Of a stretch of 64,000 bases of DNA, positions 1 through 7,817 are shown one piece after another. This stretch comes from Obesumbacterium proteus (lineage in GTDB: Bacteria > Pseudomonadota > Gammaproteobacteria > Enterobacterales > Enterobacteriaceae), in contig NZ_CP014608.1 in the NCBI RefSeq assembly GCF_001586165.1, forward strand, positions 186,001-250,000. The letters are read 5' to 3'. Each line of letters begins with the position of its first letter. The first letter of the stretch is position 1. The notes under the pieces are model-generated. The model saw only the letters and a list, made by a program, of their open reading frames with translations. It had not been told where the DNA came from and made no database searches. A program made the translations under genes and the position numbers.

Positions 1-142
1 TGACGACGGCGTAAAGTGGGACAACGTTAAACTCTTTCTGAAAACTGAAGAAAAACCCTTTAACCGGGTTAGCGGAAGTGATAGTAGGACGTGGGCATTA
101 GCGGGGAGTTCGCGAGGAGACATTTTTTTACAGCAGAAGGAT

Positions 143-167
143 AAAAAAAACGCCGGACAAGCCGGCG
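143..167 (-). terminator. Rho-independent terminator of the DUF29 gene
   Basis: A GC-rich 6-bp stem (CGCCGG/CCGGCG, 5-nt loop, 151-167) is followed on the minus strand by eight T. It sits 25 bp past the stop of the DUF29 gene and would end the leftward transcript. I see no gene in bases 1-142. Confidence 0.75.
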
Positions 168-191
168 TTTCGTGCAGAAAAACTGATGGGA

Positions 192-623
192 TTAATCAGG
201 ATAAAATTCACTGTCCATGATCTGTTCAAACGACCACGGACATGATTTTGGGAACGTGTTTTCATCCATCCCTGTTTCTCTTGCTGCAGACAAAATGGCA
301 TCGCCGTAAGCGTCTGTCGTCATCTCATCCAGCTCACGCTTTAAGCTTGGACTTTTTGAAAGACGACGCGCAACTTTACGACGTTGCTCTGCAATGGTCA
401 GTTGCCAGCTGCGACCTCGATGGGAAGGCTGGAAAGCCCACTTAAGAAGATGAAGGAACAAAACCTCAAGGCGTGACTCCAGCTCGCTTCGTTGGCTATT
501 GCCCATGCTCTCGATTTCCTCCAGAAGGTTCTGTGTGTCTAACTGACCCAGGCTCCCGGAACGCAGCAAATCTGCCTGCTCCTTAGTCCAGCCATAAAAA
601 TCAGTATTATAACGGTTAGTCAT
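192..623 (-). CDS. DUF29 family protein of the ICE
   Basis: A 143-residue protein of DUF29 type. It begins MTNRYNTDFYGWTKEQADLL, a pattern typical of the family (YxxDFYxWxxxQAxLLR), followed by a helical region with EEIESMGNSQRSELESRL. The start at 623 is chosen over an ATG 15 bp upstream because GGAGG lies 6 nt before it. The family has no established function and is common on mobile elements and in cyanobacteria. It is the last gene before the terminator at 143-167. The family call rests on the N-terminal motif; no function is inferred. Confidence 0.75.
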   Translation of the reverse strand: MTNRYNTDFYGWTKEQADLLRSGSLGQLDTQNLLEEIESMGNSQRSELESRLEVLFLHLLKWAFQPSHRGRSWQLTIAEQRRKVARRLSKSPSLKRELDEMTTDAYGDAILSAARETGMDENTFPKSCPWSFEQIMDSEFYPD

Positions 624-722
624 AGTGTCCTCCGCCAACAGCGCACTTTACCTTCGATAAGGTGAGTCTGTCAGAGAAACGAACGCCAGTCAAAACTGGC
701 GAAGAGTAATGTACACAAGGCT

Positions 723-1358
723 TCATACAGCGTAAGCAGCTAAAACCTCCGGGTCCTGAACATCAAAAAGTTCAGGTTCCATAAGGGCTAACACTTCCGG
801 ATGCTGACGCCAAAAAGGGGCTACATCGGCGAGAAGAAGCTGTCTGGCCTCCTGCCTTAGCGTTTTAGCTGTAGAAAAATTATCCCACCCGCTTTCAAAA
901 GCGGCCTCGGCGAGCAAGGCATCACATTGTTGATGAAGTTTTGCTGCCGCAGCGTTGTCTTTTACCGGGATGATCCAGAAAATTTTACCGTTCCGGATAC
1001 ACCCTCCGAGGACTTTTCGACCCAGTCTGTCATTGATGCAAACAGACTGAGCAAAGAAGCTTACCGGACCACAATCATGACCTAACTCAGCGTTATAGTA
1101 GTCTTTCTCCTCGTCCCGGAAAGCCCAGGCTCTCCGCTGACTGATTTCAGTAATCTGAGTGATAACCTCACTCAGCGTCGCACCAGTGCAAACACTGTAT
1201 TTCTCTTCACGGGTGTAAGTCCCGCAGTTAAGATCATCTTCCGGATACGTTGTAGTACCTGCGACAACGACCGAAAACTGACGAGCATAGACATCGGCAC
1301 GAAGCGAAACGCCGGGTTCGTAAGGCGTGTGGATAAACTGAGGGTTAAGGTGAGTCAT
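723..1358 (-). CDS. Conserved ICE protein of unknown function
   Basis: A 211-residue soluble protein with no signal peptide or membrane segment. I do not recognise a named domain. It begins MTHLNPQFIHTPYEPG and has a Cys-containing core (DLNCGTYTREEKYSVCTG) and a hydrophobic C-terminal third ending DPEVLAAYAV. It lies between the ssb terminator and the DUF29 gene, on the same strand as the ICE replication genes. Its start has an upstream SD-like CGGAGAATATTT. A role in ICE maintenance is guessed only from position. Confidence 0.7.
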   Translation of the reverse strand: MTHLNPQFIHTPYEPGVSLRADVYARQFSVVVAGTTTYPEDDLNCGTYTREEKYSVCTGATLSEVITQITEISQRRAWAFRDEEKDYYNAELGHDCGPVSFFAQSVCINDRLGRKVLGGCIRNGKIFWIIPVKDNAAAAKLHQQCDALLAEAAFESGWDNFSTAKTLRQEARQLLLADVAPFWRQHPEVLALMEPELFDVQDPEVLAAYAV

Positions 1359-1372
1359 AAATATTCTCCGAT

Positions 1373-1404
1373 AAAAAAGGAGAATCTCCCTGGGGGAGTT
1401 CTCC
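1373..1404 (-). terminator. Terminator downstream of ssb
   Basis: On the minus strand GGAGAA-CTCCC, a short loop, then GGGAG-(A)-TTCTCC form an 11-bp stem with one bulged base, directly followed by six T. It lies 42 bp after the ssb stop and just ahead of the next gene (start 1358). Confidence 0.8.
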
Positions 1405-1445
1405 CCACAGGGTGGATGCTTACAAGCAATGAGTAAAAATACTGC

Positions 1446-1991
1446 TCAGGAAATACCGTAAAGCGCGCCGCGACATACTCCATATCCATAACCAAGGAAC
1501 GGGATGTCGTCATCAAAATCCATCGGCGGTTCATTGCCCATAGACTGCGGCGCTGACTGTGACTGAGGTGTCCCGCTCGCAGGCGCTGCAGCAGAATGCT
1601 GTTTATTTGCAGGCTGACCACTTCCACTGGCGTTGGTGCGATTGCTGCTACCCAGCATCTGCATGGTGCCCTGCTGTTTGACCACGATTTCAGTTGTCCA
1701 GCGTTCGACCCCTGCATTGTCAGTCCACTTACGGGTTTGCAACTGGCCTTCGATGTAAACCTGAGAACCTTTATGCAGGTATTCTCCGGCGATTTCAGCA
1801 AGCTTGCCAAACAACACCACTCGGTGCCATTCAGTACGCTCTTTCTCTTCGCCTGATTGTTTATCACGCCAGGATTCAGACGTGGCCAATGAAATGTTCG
1901 TCACTGCCATACCGTTTGGAAGATAACGAACTTCAGGTTCCTGCCCTAAAAAACCGATCAGGATAACTTTGTTTACGCCGCGACTGGACAT
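1446..1991 (-). CDS. ssb: Single-stranded DNA-binding protein with extended C-terminus
   Basis: A 181-residue SSB. The OB fold is at about residues 1-110 (MSSRGVNKVILIGFLGQEPE, then WHRVVLFGKLAEIA and GSQVYIEGQLQTRKW). A Gly/Gln/Ser/Pro linker and the acidic interaction tip MDFDDDIPF follow. It binds ssDNA during ICE replication and transfer, and the tip normally recruits partner enzymes. Here the tip is not terminal: 16 more residues (LGYGYGVCRGALYGIS) follow, as in some mobile-element SSBs. It sits with topB, dnaB and parA in the ICE replication module and is followed by a strong terminator. Confidence 0.95.
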   Translation of the reverse strand: MSSRGVNKVILIGFLGQEPEVRYLPNGMAVTNISLATSESWRDKQSGEEKERTEWHRVVLFGKLAEIAGEYLHKGSQVYIEGQLQTRKWTDNAGVERWTTEIVVKQQGTMQMLGSSNRTNASGSGQPANKQHSAAAPASGTPQSQSAPQSMGNEPPMDFDDDIPFLGYGYGVCRGALYGIS

Positions 1992-2018
1992 ATTGAATTC
2001 CTCTTAAAATAGGTGAGA

Positions 2019-2042
2019 GGAACACACCCGCTGGTGTGTTCC
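2019..2042 (-). terminator. Intergenic hairpin between the STY4534-type gene and ssb
   Basis: A perfect 10-bp stem (GGAACACACC / GGTGTGTTCC, 4-nt loop) lies 24 bp after the stop of the 2067-2567 gene and just upstream of ssb. The T-rich stretch after it is interrupted (TCTCACCTATTTT), so termination may be partial. It could set the relative expression of ssb. Confidence 0.5.
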
Positions 2043-2066
2043 AGCTGGGTGTGTATCCGTGTCAGG

Positions 2067-2567
2067 TCAGAATGAATTGTCAGCGTAGCTTTTCAGCTGC
2101 TCTGCATTCTGTCCCGGCGGAGTAGAGGTCGGTTTTTCGGACTTGAACACGATCTCGCCACCAATCTTTATCCACTCGACCGCAATAAGCCGGGCTTTTA
2201 AGCTTGGGCGACTTTCACCGGCGTGATCTCCTTTAGACAAGGTAAATACGTCAGCAGTAAGACCGCTCAGGACAAAACCAATCAGCACCTGTTTCTCTTC
2301 ATCCACTGACTTTTGGCAGCGATTGATGAGCGAAACACTTTCCTTGCCTGCAACAGTCACGTCAAAACGGGTGTATGACGCATTGTCTGTCGGGCCGGTC
2401 AGGGCATTAATAACGGCACAGGTGAATTCACCGGTGGTGCCAGCCACTTTACGGATGTTTTTAAGGTATCCGATGCCGGTAACATTGAGATTGAAATATT
2501 CAGCCTTAGGCTGAGAGGAAGAATGTGAAGCGTTGTTTGAAGCAGGGGTATTTGCAGTAGCAGTCAT
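2067..2567 (-). CDS. STY4534-family (DUF3577) ICE replication protein
   Basis: A 166-residue protein matching the STY4534/DUF3577 family of SPI-7-type ICEs in length, position and core sequence (EYFNLNVTGIGYLKNIRKV, then CAVINALTG). Family members lie next to ssb and topB and are annotated as ICE replication proteins; their biochemistry is not established. The start at 2567 is preferred because GGAGAG lies about 7 nt upstream. The N-terminus is Ser/Asn/Ala-rich and probably flexible. No membrane segment is seen, so it is presumably cytoplasmic and DNA-associated. Confidence 0.8.
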   Translation of the reverse strand: MTATANTPASNNASHSSSQPKAEYFNLNVTGIGYLKNIRKVAGTTGEFTCAVINALTGPTDNASYTRFDVTVAGKESVSLINRCQKSVDEEKQVLIGFVLSGLTADVFTLSKGDHAGESRPSLKARLIAVEWIKIGGEIVFKSEKPTSTPPGQNAEQLKSYADNSF

Positions 2568-2933
2568 GATGTTCTCTCCGGAGTGAAAATAAACAGGTAG
2601 CGGAGAAACAATCATCCCGTGCGGGAGAGTGTTTCCCGCAGGGAAGTCAGTAACGAGGTCACTGACTGGCTGAATTTGTGAAGGTGGCCTTAACCCGAAG
2701 GTCTCTGTTTACAAAGGTTAACAGATTTAACGTAACCGCCCGAAAGCGCCATCTCTCAGGTTGTGATGGCATTGGCATGTGATTACCCGAAGGCGTTCCT
2801 CTCAAATCACCGGAACATTGGCAGTTGTCAGAGACAACGATTGGCGTGTTCAGTTTTAAACCGCGGCGGGGAGAAGTCAATATAGCGGGTCTAAAAAATT
2901 GAAAATGGGGAGGCATAAATAAACAGCGGCACC
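2568..2933. other. Gene-poor ICE spacer with repeated GCCC/ACCCGAAGG motifs
   Basis: I find no convincing gene here. The stretch contains an inverted repeat around 2649-2666 (GTCAGTAACGAGGTCACTGAC) and three short similar motifs (AACCCGAAGG, CGCCCGAAAG, TACCCGAAGG) at about 2693-2803, which could be structured leader RNA or protein sites. The hairpin GCGGCACC-CTAA-GGTACCGC at 2928-2947 overlaps the end of the following small ORF. Confidence 0.4.
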
Positions 2934-3182
2934 CTAAGGTACCGCCATTGCGATCTGCACCATCGATCTGAGGTTAAGCTGTTTGCACAGCAGCTCCGGG
3001 GCATGTTCAGGACCCGGCACGGTTTTCACGGAGGTTATGTGCCTTACAGACTCTTCTCTCAGGTGTGGGAGCGGTCTGTCAGACTGTTCGGCCAGAACGC
3101 AATGCATGTAGCATTCTGGCAGACCGCAGTCACGGGGTGCGGCTTCAGAGCCACGAGAAACATAGCAAAATACATGCCCCAC
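2934..3182 (-). CDS. Possible small ORF downstream of topB
   Basis: An 82-codon open frame starts with GTG 11 bp after the topB stop and ends in a hairpin (2928-2947). Codon use looks protein-like in its second half (SVKTVPGPEHAPELLCKQLN). A competing frame opens with ATG at 3176 (MYFAMFLVALKPHPVTAVCQ) and has a better SD (GGTGGGG), but stops after 38 codons. Either two short overlapping genes, one frameshifted gene, or no gene is possible. No family recognised. Confidence 0.3.
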   Translation of the reverse strand: MGHVFCYVSRGSEAAPRDCGLPECYMHCVLAEQSDRPLPHLREESVRHITSVKTVPGPEHAPELLCKQLNLRSMVQIAMAVP

Positions 3183-3192
3183 CCGCAATCGG

Positions 3193-5205
3193 TTAATTCT
3201 GCTTTGACTTACGGGACTTAGGCTTAGAAGGCTTTTTCTTCGCCTGGTCAGTGGCGTTGACGACGCCTTTGCAGGCCGGGTATTTCTCACAGCTGTAAAA
3301 CGTCCCTTTCTCGCCGTGCCTCAGCCGGGTTTTACTGCCACAAAGGGGGCATTGCGGGGTCGGGGGCACGCGGATAGTGACATTTTGAACCTGCTCCTGA
3401 GCAACGAGTTGTCGAGTCCAGCCCGTCTGTCGCGCCATAAAGTCTTCCAGTCGCATCCGACCTGCAGCAACCTCATCGAGCGCCTGCTCCCATAGTGCTG
3501 TCATACCCGGCTCTTTCAAAGGGGCAGGCAAGGCATCTATCAGATCCATAGCCACTTCGGTGGCCCGCAGATAGCGGCCTTTAATGACGATATATCCCCG
3601 CTTCAGGAGCGTGTCGATGATACCGGCGCGGGTCGCTTCTGTTCCCAGACCCGCATTCTCTTTCAGGACCTTTTTTAACTGCAAATCTGTCACGTAAGAC
3701 GCCGCGTTCATCATCGCGGCTATCAGCGTATCGAACGTGAAATGCAGCGGTGCTTTCGTTTTAAGACTCTTCACCTCAGCAGCCGTCACTGTGCACATAT
3801 CCCCTTTGTTCAGCGCGGGGAGCGCGTTGTCCTGCTCCTCCCCGGTGTTCTCTTTCCCGTCAGTGACTGAGTTAAACAATATTTTCCAACCGGGCACTCC
3901 GACCACCCGGCCAGTTGTGCGAAAAAGCTGTCCCCCGATGCTGAGGTCCAGGCGTGTCACATCGCTCTCGTGCAAAGGAAGGAACTGGGCGAGGTAGTGG
4001 CGACGAATGAGTTCATACACCCGCTTCTCTGCGTCATTCATTTTTCCCAGGTCGCAGGCATGTTTAGTCGGAATGATCCCGTGGTGAGCCGTGAGCTTTT
4101 TATCATTCCAGATACGTGAAGCAAAACGGGGATCCAGGGTTGCAATCACAGGTGTGAGGGAAGGGTCAGTTTTGACCAGGGCGGCAAGTACCTGAGGGAT
4201 TTCTTCACGCATCGACTCCGGCAAAAAACCACAGTCGGTACGGGGGTAGGTCGTGGCCTTATGGGTCTCATACAAACTTTGGGCGGTATCAAGCACCTGC
4301 TGAGGTGACATTTCCCAGAGTTTCCCACAGGCCTGCTGCAAAGCACCTAACGAAAAGGCCAGCGGAGCAGCTTGTGTCTCACGCTTTTTCTCCTGCTCAA
4401 GAACCTGAGCCTGCCTCGTCTGACGGCACAGTTGGGCCACCTGTTGGGCAATGCCCTGATGGACACAGCGTTTTTCCTCGTCGGTGTACATTTTCGCAGG
4501 TACCCACTGGGCAGCAAACGTCACGTCACCCGCATGCAAAACCGCACTGACCTGCCAGTAGGGTTTCGGGACAAAAGCGGCAATCTCTCTGTCCCGGGTT
4601 ACCAGAAGTGCCAGCGTCGGTGTCTGTACCCGACCTACCGACAGCACCCCGTCAAACCCTTTTTCACGGGCCTTTAATGTATAAAGGCGGGTAAGATTCA
4701 TACCCGTCAACCAGTCAGCACGGGCGCGCCCCAGTCCCGCATAGTATAAAGCCTGAGTCTCGTTACCGGGTTTGATGTGATTGAGCCCATCACGAATACT
4801 CTGTTCATCCAGCGCTGATAGCCATAGCCGGTTTACCGGTCCCCGCCACTGGCAAAAGTCCAGCAACTCCCGGGCAATGACTTCGCCTTCCCGGTCTGCG
4901 TCGGTGGCTATCACCACTTCATCAACCTGCTTCAATAATTTTGCGATCGTCTTAAACTGATCTTCCGTGTCCTTCTTCACTGTCATTTGCCACTGTGCCG
5001 GCAATACCAGAAGGGCTGAAATGTTCCAGGGTTTCCCGAACTGCAGACCATACGCCTCCGGAGAGGCGTTTTCGAGTAAATGGCCAACTGCCCAGGTGAC
5101 CGTCACCCCAGGCCCCTGAAGGAAGCCGGTGCCTCTTTTCGTGGCACCGACTATGGCAGCGATGTCCCTCCCCTGAGAGGGTTTTTCACAAAGGAATAGG
5201 CGCAT
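3193..5205 (-). CDS. topB: DNA topoisomerase III (TopB), ICE type
   Basis: A 670-residue type IA topoisomerase. The N-terminal Toprim domain begins MRLFLCEKPSQGRDIA and includes ATDADREGE. The active-site tyrosine is Y320 in the TTYPRTDC motif, close to Y328 of E. coli Top3. A single C-terminal C4 zinc ribbon (CPLCG...CEKYPACKG) precedes a Lys-rich tail (KKKPSKPKSRKSK). The start at 5205 has the strong SD AAAGGAGGGAGA; longer readings add 66 non-homologous residues. It resolves DNA intermediates in ICE replication or transfer and lies 10 bp from the PFL_4669-family gene. Confidence 0.95.
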   Translation of the reverse strand: MRLFLCEKPSQGRDIAAIVGATKRGTGFLQGPGVTVTWAVGHLLENASPEAYGLQFGKPWNISALLVLPAQWQMTVKKDTEDQFKTIAKLLKQVDEVVIATDADREGEVIARELLDFCQWRGPVNRLWLSALDEQSIRDGLNHIKPGNETQALYYAGLGRARADWLTGMNLTRLYTLKAREKGFDGVLSVGRVQTPTLALLVTRDREIAAFVPKPYWQVSAVLHAGDVTFAAQWVPAKMYTDEEKRCVHQGIAQQVAQLCRQTRQAQVLEQEKKRETQAAPLAFSLGALQQACGKLWEMSPQQVLDTAQSLYETHKATTYPRTDCGFLPESMREEIPQVLAALVKTDPSLTPVIATLDPRFASRIWNDKKLTAHHGIIPTKHACDLGKMNDAEKRVYELIRRHYLAQFLPLHESDVTRLDLSIGGQLFRTTGRVVGVPGWKILFNSVTDGKENTGEEQDNALPALNKGDMCTVTAAEVKSLKTKAPLHFTFDTLIAAMMNAASYVTDLQLKKVLKENAGLGTEATRAGIIDTLLKRGYIVIKGRYLRATEVAMDLIDALPAPLKEPGMTALWEQALDEVAAGRMRLEDFMARQTGWTRQLVAQEQVQNVTIRVPPTPQCPLCGSKTRLRHGEKGTFYSCEKYPACKGVVNATDQAKKKPSKPKSRKSKQN

Positions 5206-5215
5206 TCTCCCTCCT

Positions 5216-5956
5216 TTATTTAGCATTATCGCTATTATTAGCCCGGTAGCGGATCCGCAGGAGGTTAACACTGGCCTCATTAACGGGCGGGGAGAAAGCA
5301 GACCGATGGTTACCCAGCAGCACGTCAACATCAGGTTCACCAAGCTCCAAAACGGCCTGCTTCCAAACAGGGTTATTTTCGACTGCGTCCTGCCTGGAAA
5401 CATTTACTGAGCGATAACTCATCGCAGTACCATAAATCTCACGAAGGAGGCGACTTCCTTCACTTAACATGTCGTAACGTTGTTGACGTGAAATCATTCC
5501 ATAGTGCGAAGCCTGAAGGACCTGCTTGGCAAACTGATCAAAACCAAGAAGCAGAAAAACACAGCGGTAACCAAGGGGGGTATTACTGAACACCCGGATA
5601 TCAAGGGGTTCAGAAACGGAAGCCTCACTTAACGTTGCCCCTTTCGGTAACCATTGCATGTCTTTTTCAAGACCTTCGATCAGCGACTGCATCTTTTTAT
5701 TCGCGGCATTGAGCTTCACCTCCATCGTCCACATTGTGGCATCTGCCCAAGGATTATTCTTAAGAGAGTCCTGATTGATTTTGGATGCCAGACTGAGAAA
5801 ACGCGGCATTCCCATGATGGCAGGCTTGCCTTTACTCCCCTCTACCCCTTTCTCTGCTCGCCTGCCCTGCCATAACCCAATCGCATAGTGGCTGTGGAGT
5901 TCAATTTTCAACTCTGAGTGCAATGCACCCGTTCTTTTCTCGGTATTATCCGCCAT
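5216..5956 (-). CDS. PFL_4669-family ICE protein (DUF1845-like)
   Basis: A 246-residue protein resembling the PFL_4669/TIGR03761 family found beside topB in SPI-7-type ICEs. Recognisable stretches are MPRFLSLASKINQDSLKNNP near residue 50 and VFLLLGFDQFAKQVLQASHYG around 135. The start is ATG 5956, with GGTGA upstream; a GTG 9 bp further up is possible. Function is unknown, and conservation next to topB suggests a replication or processing accessory. It is soluble, with no signal peptide. Confidence 0.75.
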   Translation of the reverse strand: MADNTEKRTGALHSELKIELHSHYAIGLWQGRRAEKGVEGSKGKPAIMGMPRFLSLASKINQDSLKNNPWADATMWTMEVKLNAANKKMQSLIEGLEKDMQWLPKGATLSEASVSEPLDIRVFSNTPLGYRCVFLLLGFDQFAKQVLQASHYGMISRQQRYDMLSEGSRLLREIYGTAMSYRSVNVSRQDAVENNPVWKQAVLELGEPDVDVLLGNHRSAFSPPVNEASVNLLRIRYRANNSDNAK

Positions 5957-6104
5957 CGTTGTCACCGTCTTATCAGTTAAGAAGGAGCTGATAGTCCTGA
6001 AAATACAGAGGTCCCAACAACGTAAAAGTCTTCATTCATTTTCTGAATATAAGGCCACACCATCCCAAAGCCGGTTGCGAAATAGGTTAATGTGCATTTT
6101 TTGA

Positions 6105-6127
6105 CCTTGTTGCGCCCCGCAACAAGG
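6105..6127. promoter_or_regulatory. Palindrome 1: CCTTGTTGCG-ccc-CGCAACAAGG
   Basis: A perfect 10-bp inverted repeat in the 266-bp gap between the PFL_4669 and STY4528 genes. T runs flank it on the plus strand. Its arm is repeated almost exactly in the palindrome at 6198-6224, 93 bp away. Candidate operator pair or structured RNA; no protein is assigned. Confidence 0.55.
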
Positions 6128-6197
6128 TTATTTTTTAGGAGACCAGCGATAATTATTAATCGCTTTATGGAACCACTAAAATGTCTGGCTATTTTTT

Positions 6198-6224
6198 AAT
6201 CTTGTTGCGGGCCGCAACAAGATT
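6198..6224. promoter_or_regulatory. Palindrome 2: AATCTTGTTGCG-ggc-CGCAACAAGATT
   Basis: A perfect 12-bp inverted repeat that overlaps the stop codon of the STY4528-type gene and shares the core CTTGTTGCG arm with the palindrome at 6105-6127. As an RNA hairpin it could protect or end the mRNA, but no T run follows it on the minus strand. Confidence 0.55.
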
Positions 6225-7482
6225 ACTTTTTAACCACCTCTGTGCCCCGCAACATCGCATTCCGAATGTCAGCGATAACGCTTGAAACACTTTCGGCAGA
6301 GGCCCGTTGTGCAGGCCGTTGAAATACTGGCATCGGTGATAAGGCGGCGTTTGCCTGTCCGACAGTCTGGGACGAAGTGACAGCGTCGGGCATCACAAGG
6401 TGTCCATCACGGGCCCGTTTGAGCATGGCCAGCATCCAGCCCATAGGGTTGGTTAACTGGCCCTTACGCAGCTGTTTTTTCAGCATACCCATAAGCGCAG
6501 AAGACTCCGGCTCAGGCAAGGCAGCCAGCTGAGCAGACAGCGCTGCCGCATCCTCAGTTGATATCTTGCTGGTCAGCGACTCAGGCAGTTCCGGTACCGA
6601 CAGGCCCTTACCACCGTTCTCATCCGGTACGTACGTTTTTTTATTCACACCTTGTGTGAAAATACGTACGTTACAGTTCGATTTCCGAACTCCGGCGTAA
6701 CTTGCTGATTTTAGACTGAGTTCGGTATCCGAACCCGGTTCAACACTCCCCTCTTTTTCACTGAGTTCGGTATCCGAACCCGGTATCTCATAATGCTTTT
6801 CTGCGTTTTTTATACTGAGTTCGGGAACCGAACCCGGCTGATAAGCACGGCGTAGGCTAGCCATCTCCCGCGGCGCTGATGGCGAACCGAGCCGACTTTC
6901 AATCATGGCCAAACGCGAATGACGGTGACGCATGGTGGGGTCATTCTTAATGTCGGCAAGCACGGCCATGGCCGTCAAGCGAACTGCCTTATTACGGTGC
7001 TGGCAACTCGATGCAACAAGGTCAAGCCAACCGGGATCAAAGGTTTCCGCATCACGGCAACTGAGCGGTTCATCGTGCTGGGCATAAATGTTTCCCCTTA
7101 CGCGACCGCGCGCATCACGGACGCGCTTACACAGGCTCAGCCAGCCGGTTATCCTTAGCATGAGAAGCACTCTGCTGATGGTTTCGCGGGACGCCTTTTC
7201 CGCATGAGGCGAAGCGAGCTGGAGTTGCAATTCATCGTAGGTAGGAAACACCGCGCCCTCATTTTGCTGCGCATAGAGGCGGATCATTACCCACGCCGTT
7301 TTATCCAGCGGCGAAAGACGCGTATCCATAAACAGCTGACGTGGAAAAGCATCATGCACGTTGCCCAGGAAAAGCAGGCCGCTGCGTTCGCTGGTGACGT
7401 CATTTTCAGGTGTTCTGCTGGCAAGGCTGTTCTGCATTCGTGACAGCGTAAACTCTACGATACTGTCTGGCGGTAATCCCAT
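6223..7482 (-). CDS. STY4528-family ICE/pathogenicity-island replication protein
   Basis: A 419-residue protein of the STY4528 type. The N-terminal half has a winged-helix-like region (LSPLDKTAWVMIRLYAQQNE, then ASRETISRVLLMLRITGWL) like replication initiators that bind iterons. A low-complexity linker with repeated PGS(D)TELS units follows at about residues 220-265, then a conserved C-terminal helical domain. The start at 7482 has AGAGGACGCGAG upstream. The linker DNA contains four GTTCGGnnnCCGAAC-type palindromes and other repeats (6629-6833), so the gene may hold the site its product binds. Role inferred from family name and context. Confidence 0.8.
   Translation of the reverse strand: MGLPPDSIVEFTLSRMQNSLASRTPENDVTSERSGLLFLGNVHDAFPRQLFMDTRLSPLDKTAWVMIRLYAQQNEGAVFPTYDELQLQLASPHAEKASRETISRVLLMLRITGWLSLCKRVRDARGRVRGNIYAQHDEPLSCRDAETFDPGWLDLVASSCQHRNKAVRLTAMAVLADIKNDPTMRHRHSRLAMIESRLGSPSAPREMASLRRAYQPGSVPELSIKNAEKHYEIPGSDTELSEKEGSVEPGSDTELSLKSASYAGVRKSNCNVRIFTQGVNKKTYVPDENGGKGLSVPELPESLTSKISTEDAAALSAQLAALPEPESSALMGMLKKQLRKGQLTNPMGWMLAMLKRARDGHLVMPDAVTSSQTVGQANAALSPMPVFQRPAQRASAESVSSVIADIRNAMLRGTEVVKK
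6629..6833. repeat. Origin-like cluster of palindromes inside the replication gene
   Basis: Seven palindromic elements lie in 205 bp. ACGTACGT occurs at 6629-6636 and 6664-6671, flanking TTCACAC-CTT-GTGTGAA (6644-6660) beside a T-rich tract. Four 15-bp palindromes follow, GTTCGATTTCCGAAC (6676), GTTCGGTATCCGAAC (6720 and 6765) and GTTCGGGAACCGAAC (6819), spaced 44, 45 and 54 bp. Iterated palindromes near an AT-rich segment inside an initiator gene are how some phage origins are built (lambda O). Origin function is inference. Confidence 0.55.
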
Positions 7483-7583
7483 CTCGCGTCCTCTTGATAC
7501 ATGACAGTGACAGCACTGCGGGGCCATAAAGGCCCCGTTCCTGGATGTGTGCGTCATCGTAAAACTGTGCTTAACCTTCTGCG

Positions 7584-7817
7584 TTATTTCCTGATTTCAC
7601 GGTTATATGTCTCGTGATTCATCAGGAACCAGCGGTGCCCGCCGTCTTTGCTAAGCATCCGCCAGAATGGACCGATATCTATTTTGAGATAGCCTTTTAC
7701 ATCCAGACGCTTGCATACCTTTTGGCCGCTCTCAAGAGAGTTCACCATCCCTATGGCTTTACGACGCACCGCAGGGGTGATGTGCTGACGCGGGTTGAAA
7801 TCGAGAAGCTCAGTCAT
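7584..7817 (-). CDS. Small conserved ICE protein, unknown function
   Basis: A 77-residue basic protein (MTELLDFNPRQHITPAVRRK, later DIGPFWRMLSKDGGHRWFLM). Its start overlaps the stop of the DUF2857 gene by ATGA, so the two are translationally coupled, and the gene lies directly upstream of the STY4528 gene. The C-terminal GHRWFLMNHETYNREIRK with aromatic and basic residues would suit a nucleic-acid contact, but no domain is recognised. Confidence 0.7.
   Translation of the reverse strand: MTELLDFNPRQHITPAVRRKAIGMVNSLESGQKVCKRLDVKGYLKIDIGPFWRMLSKDGGHRWFLMNHETYNREIRK

Noticed and set aside
2659..2916. 85-codon minus-strand frame
   Set aside because: Odd composition, no SD, no family resemblance; lies in a repeat-bearing spacer.
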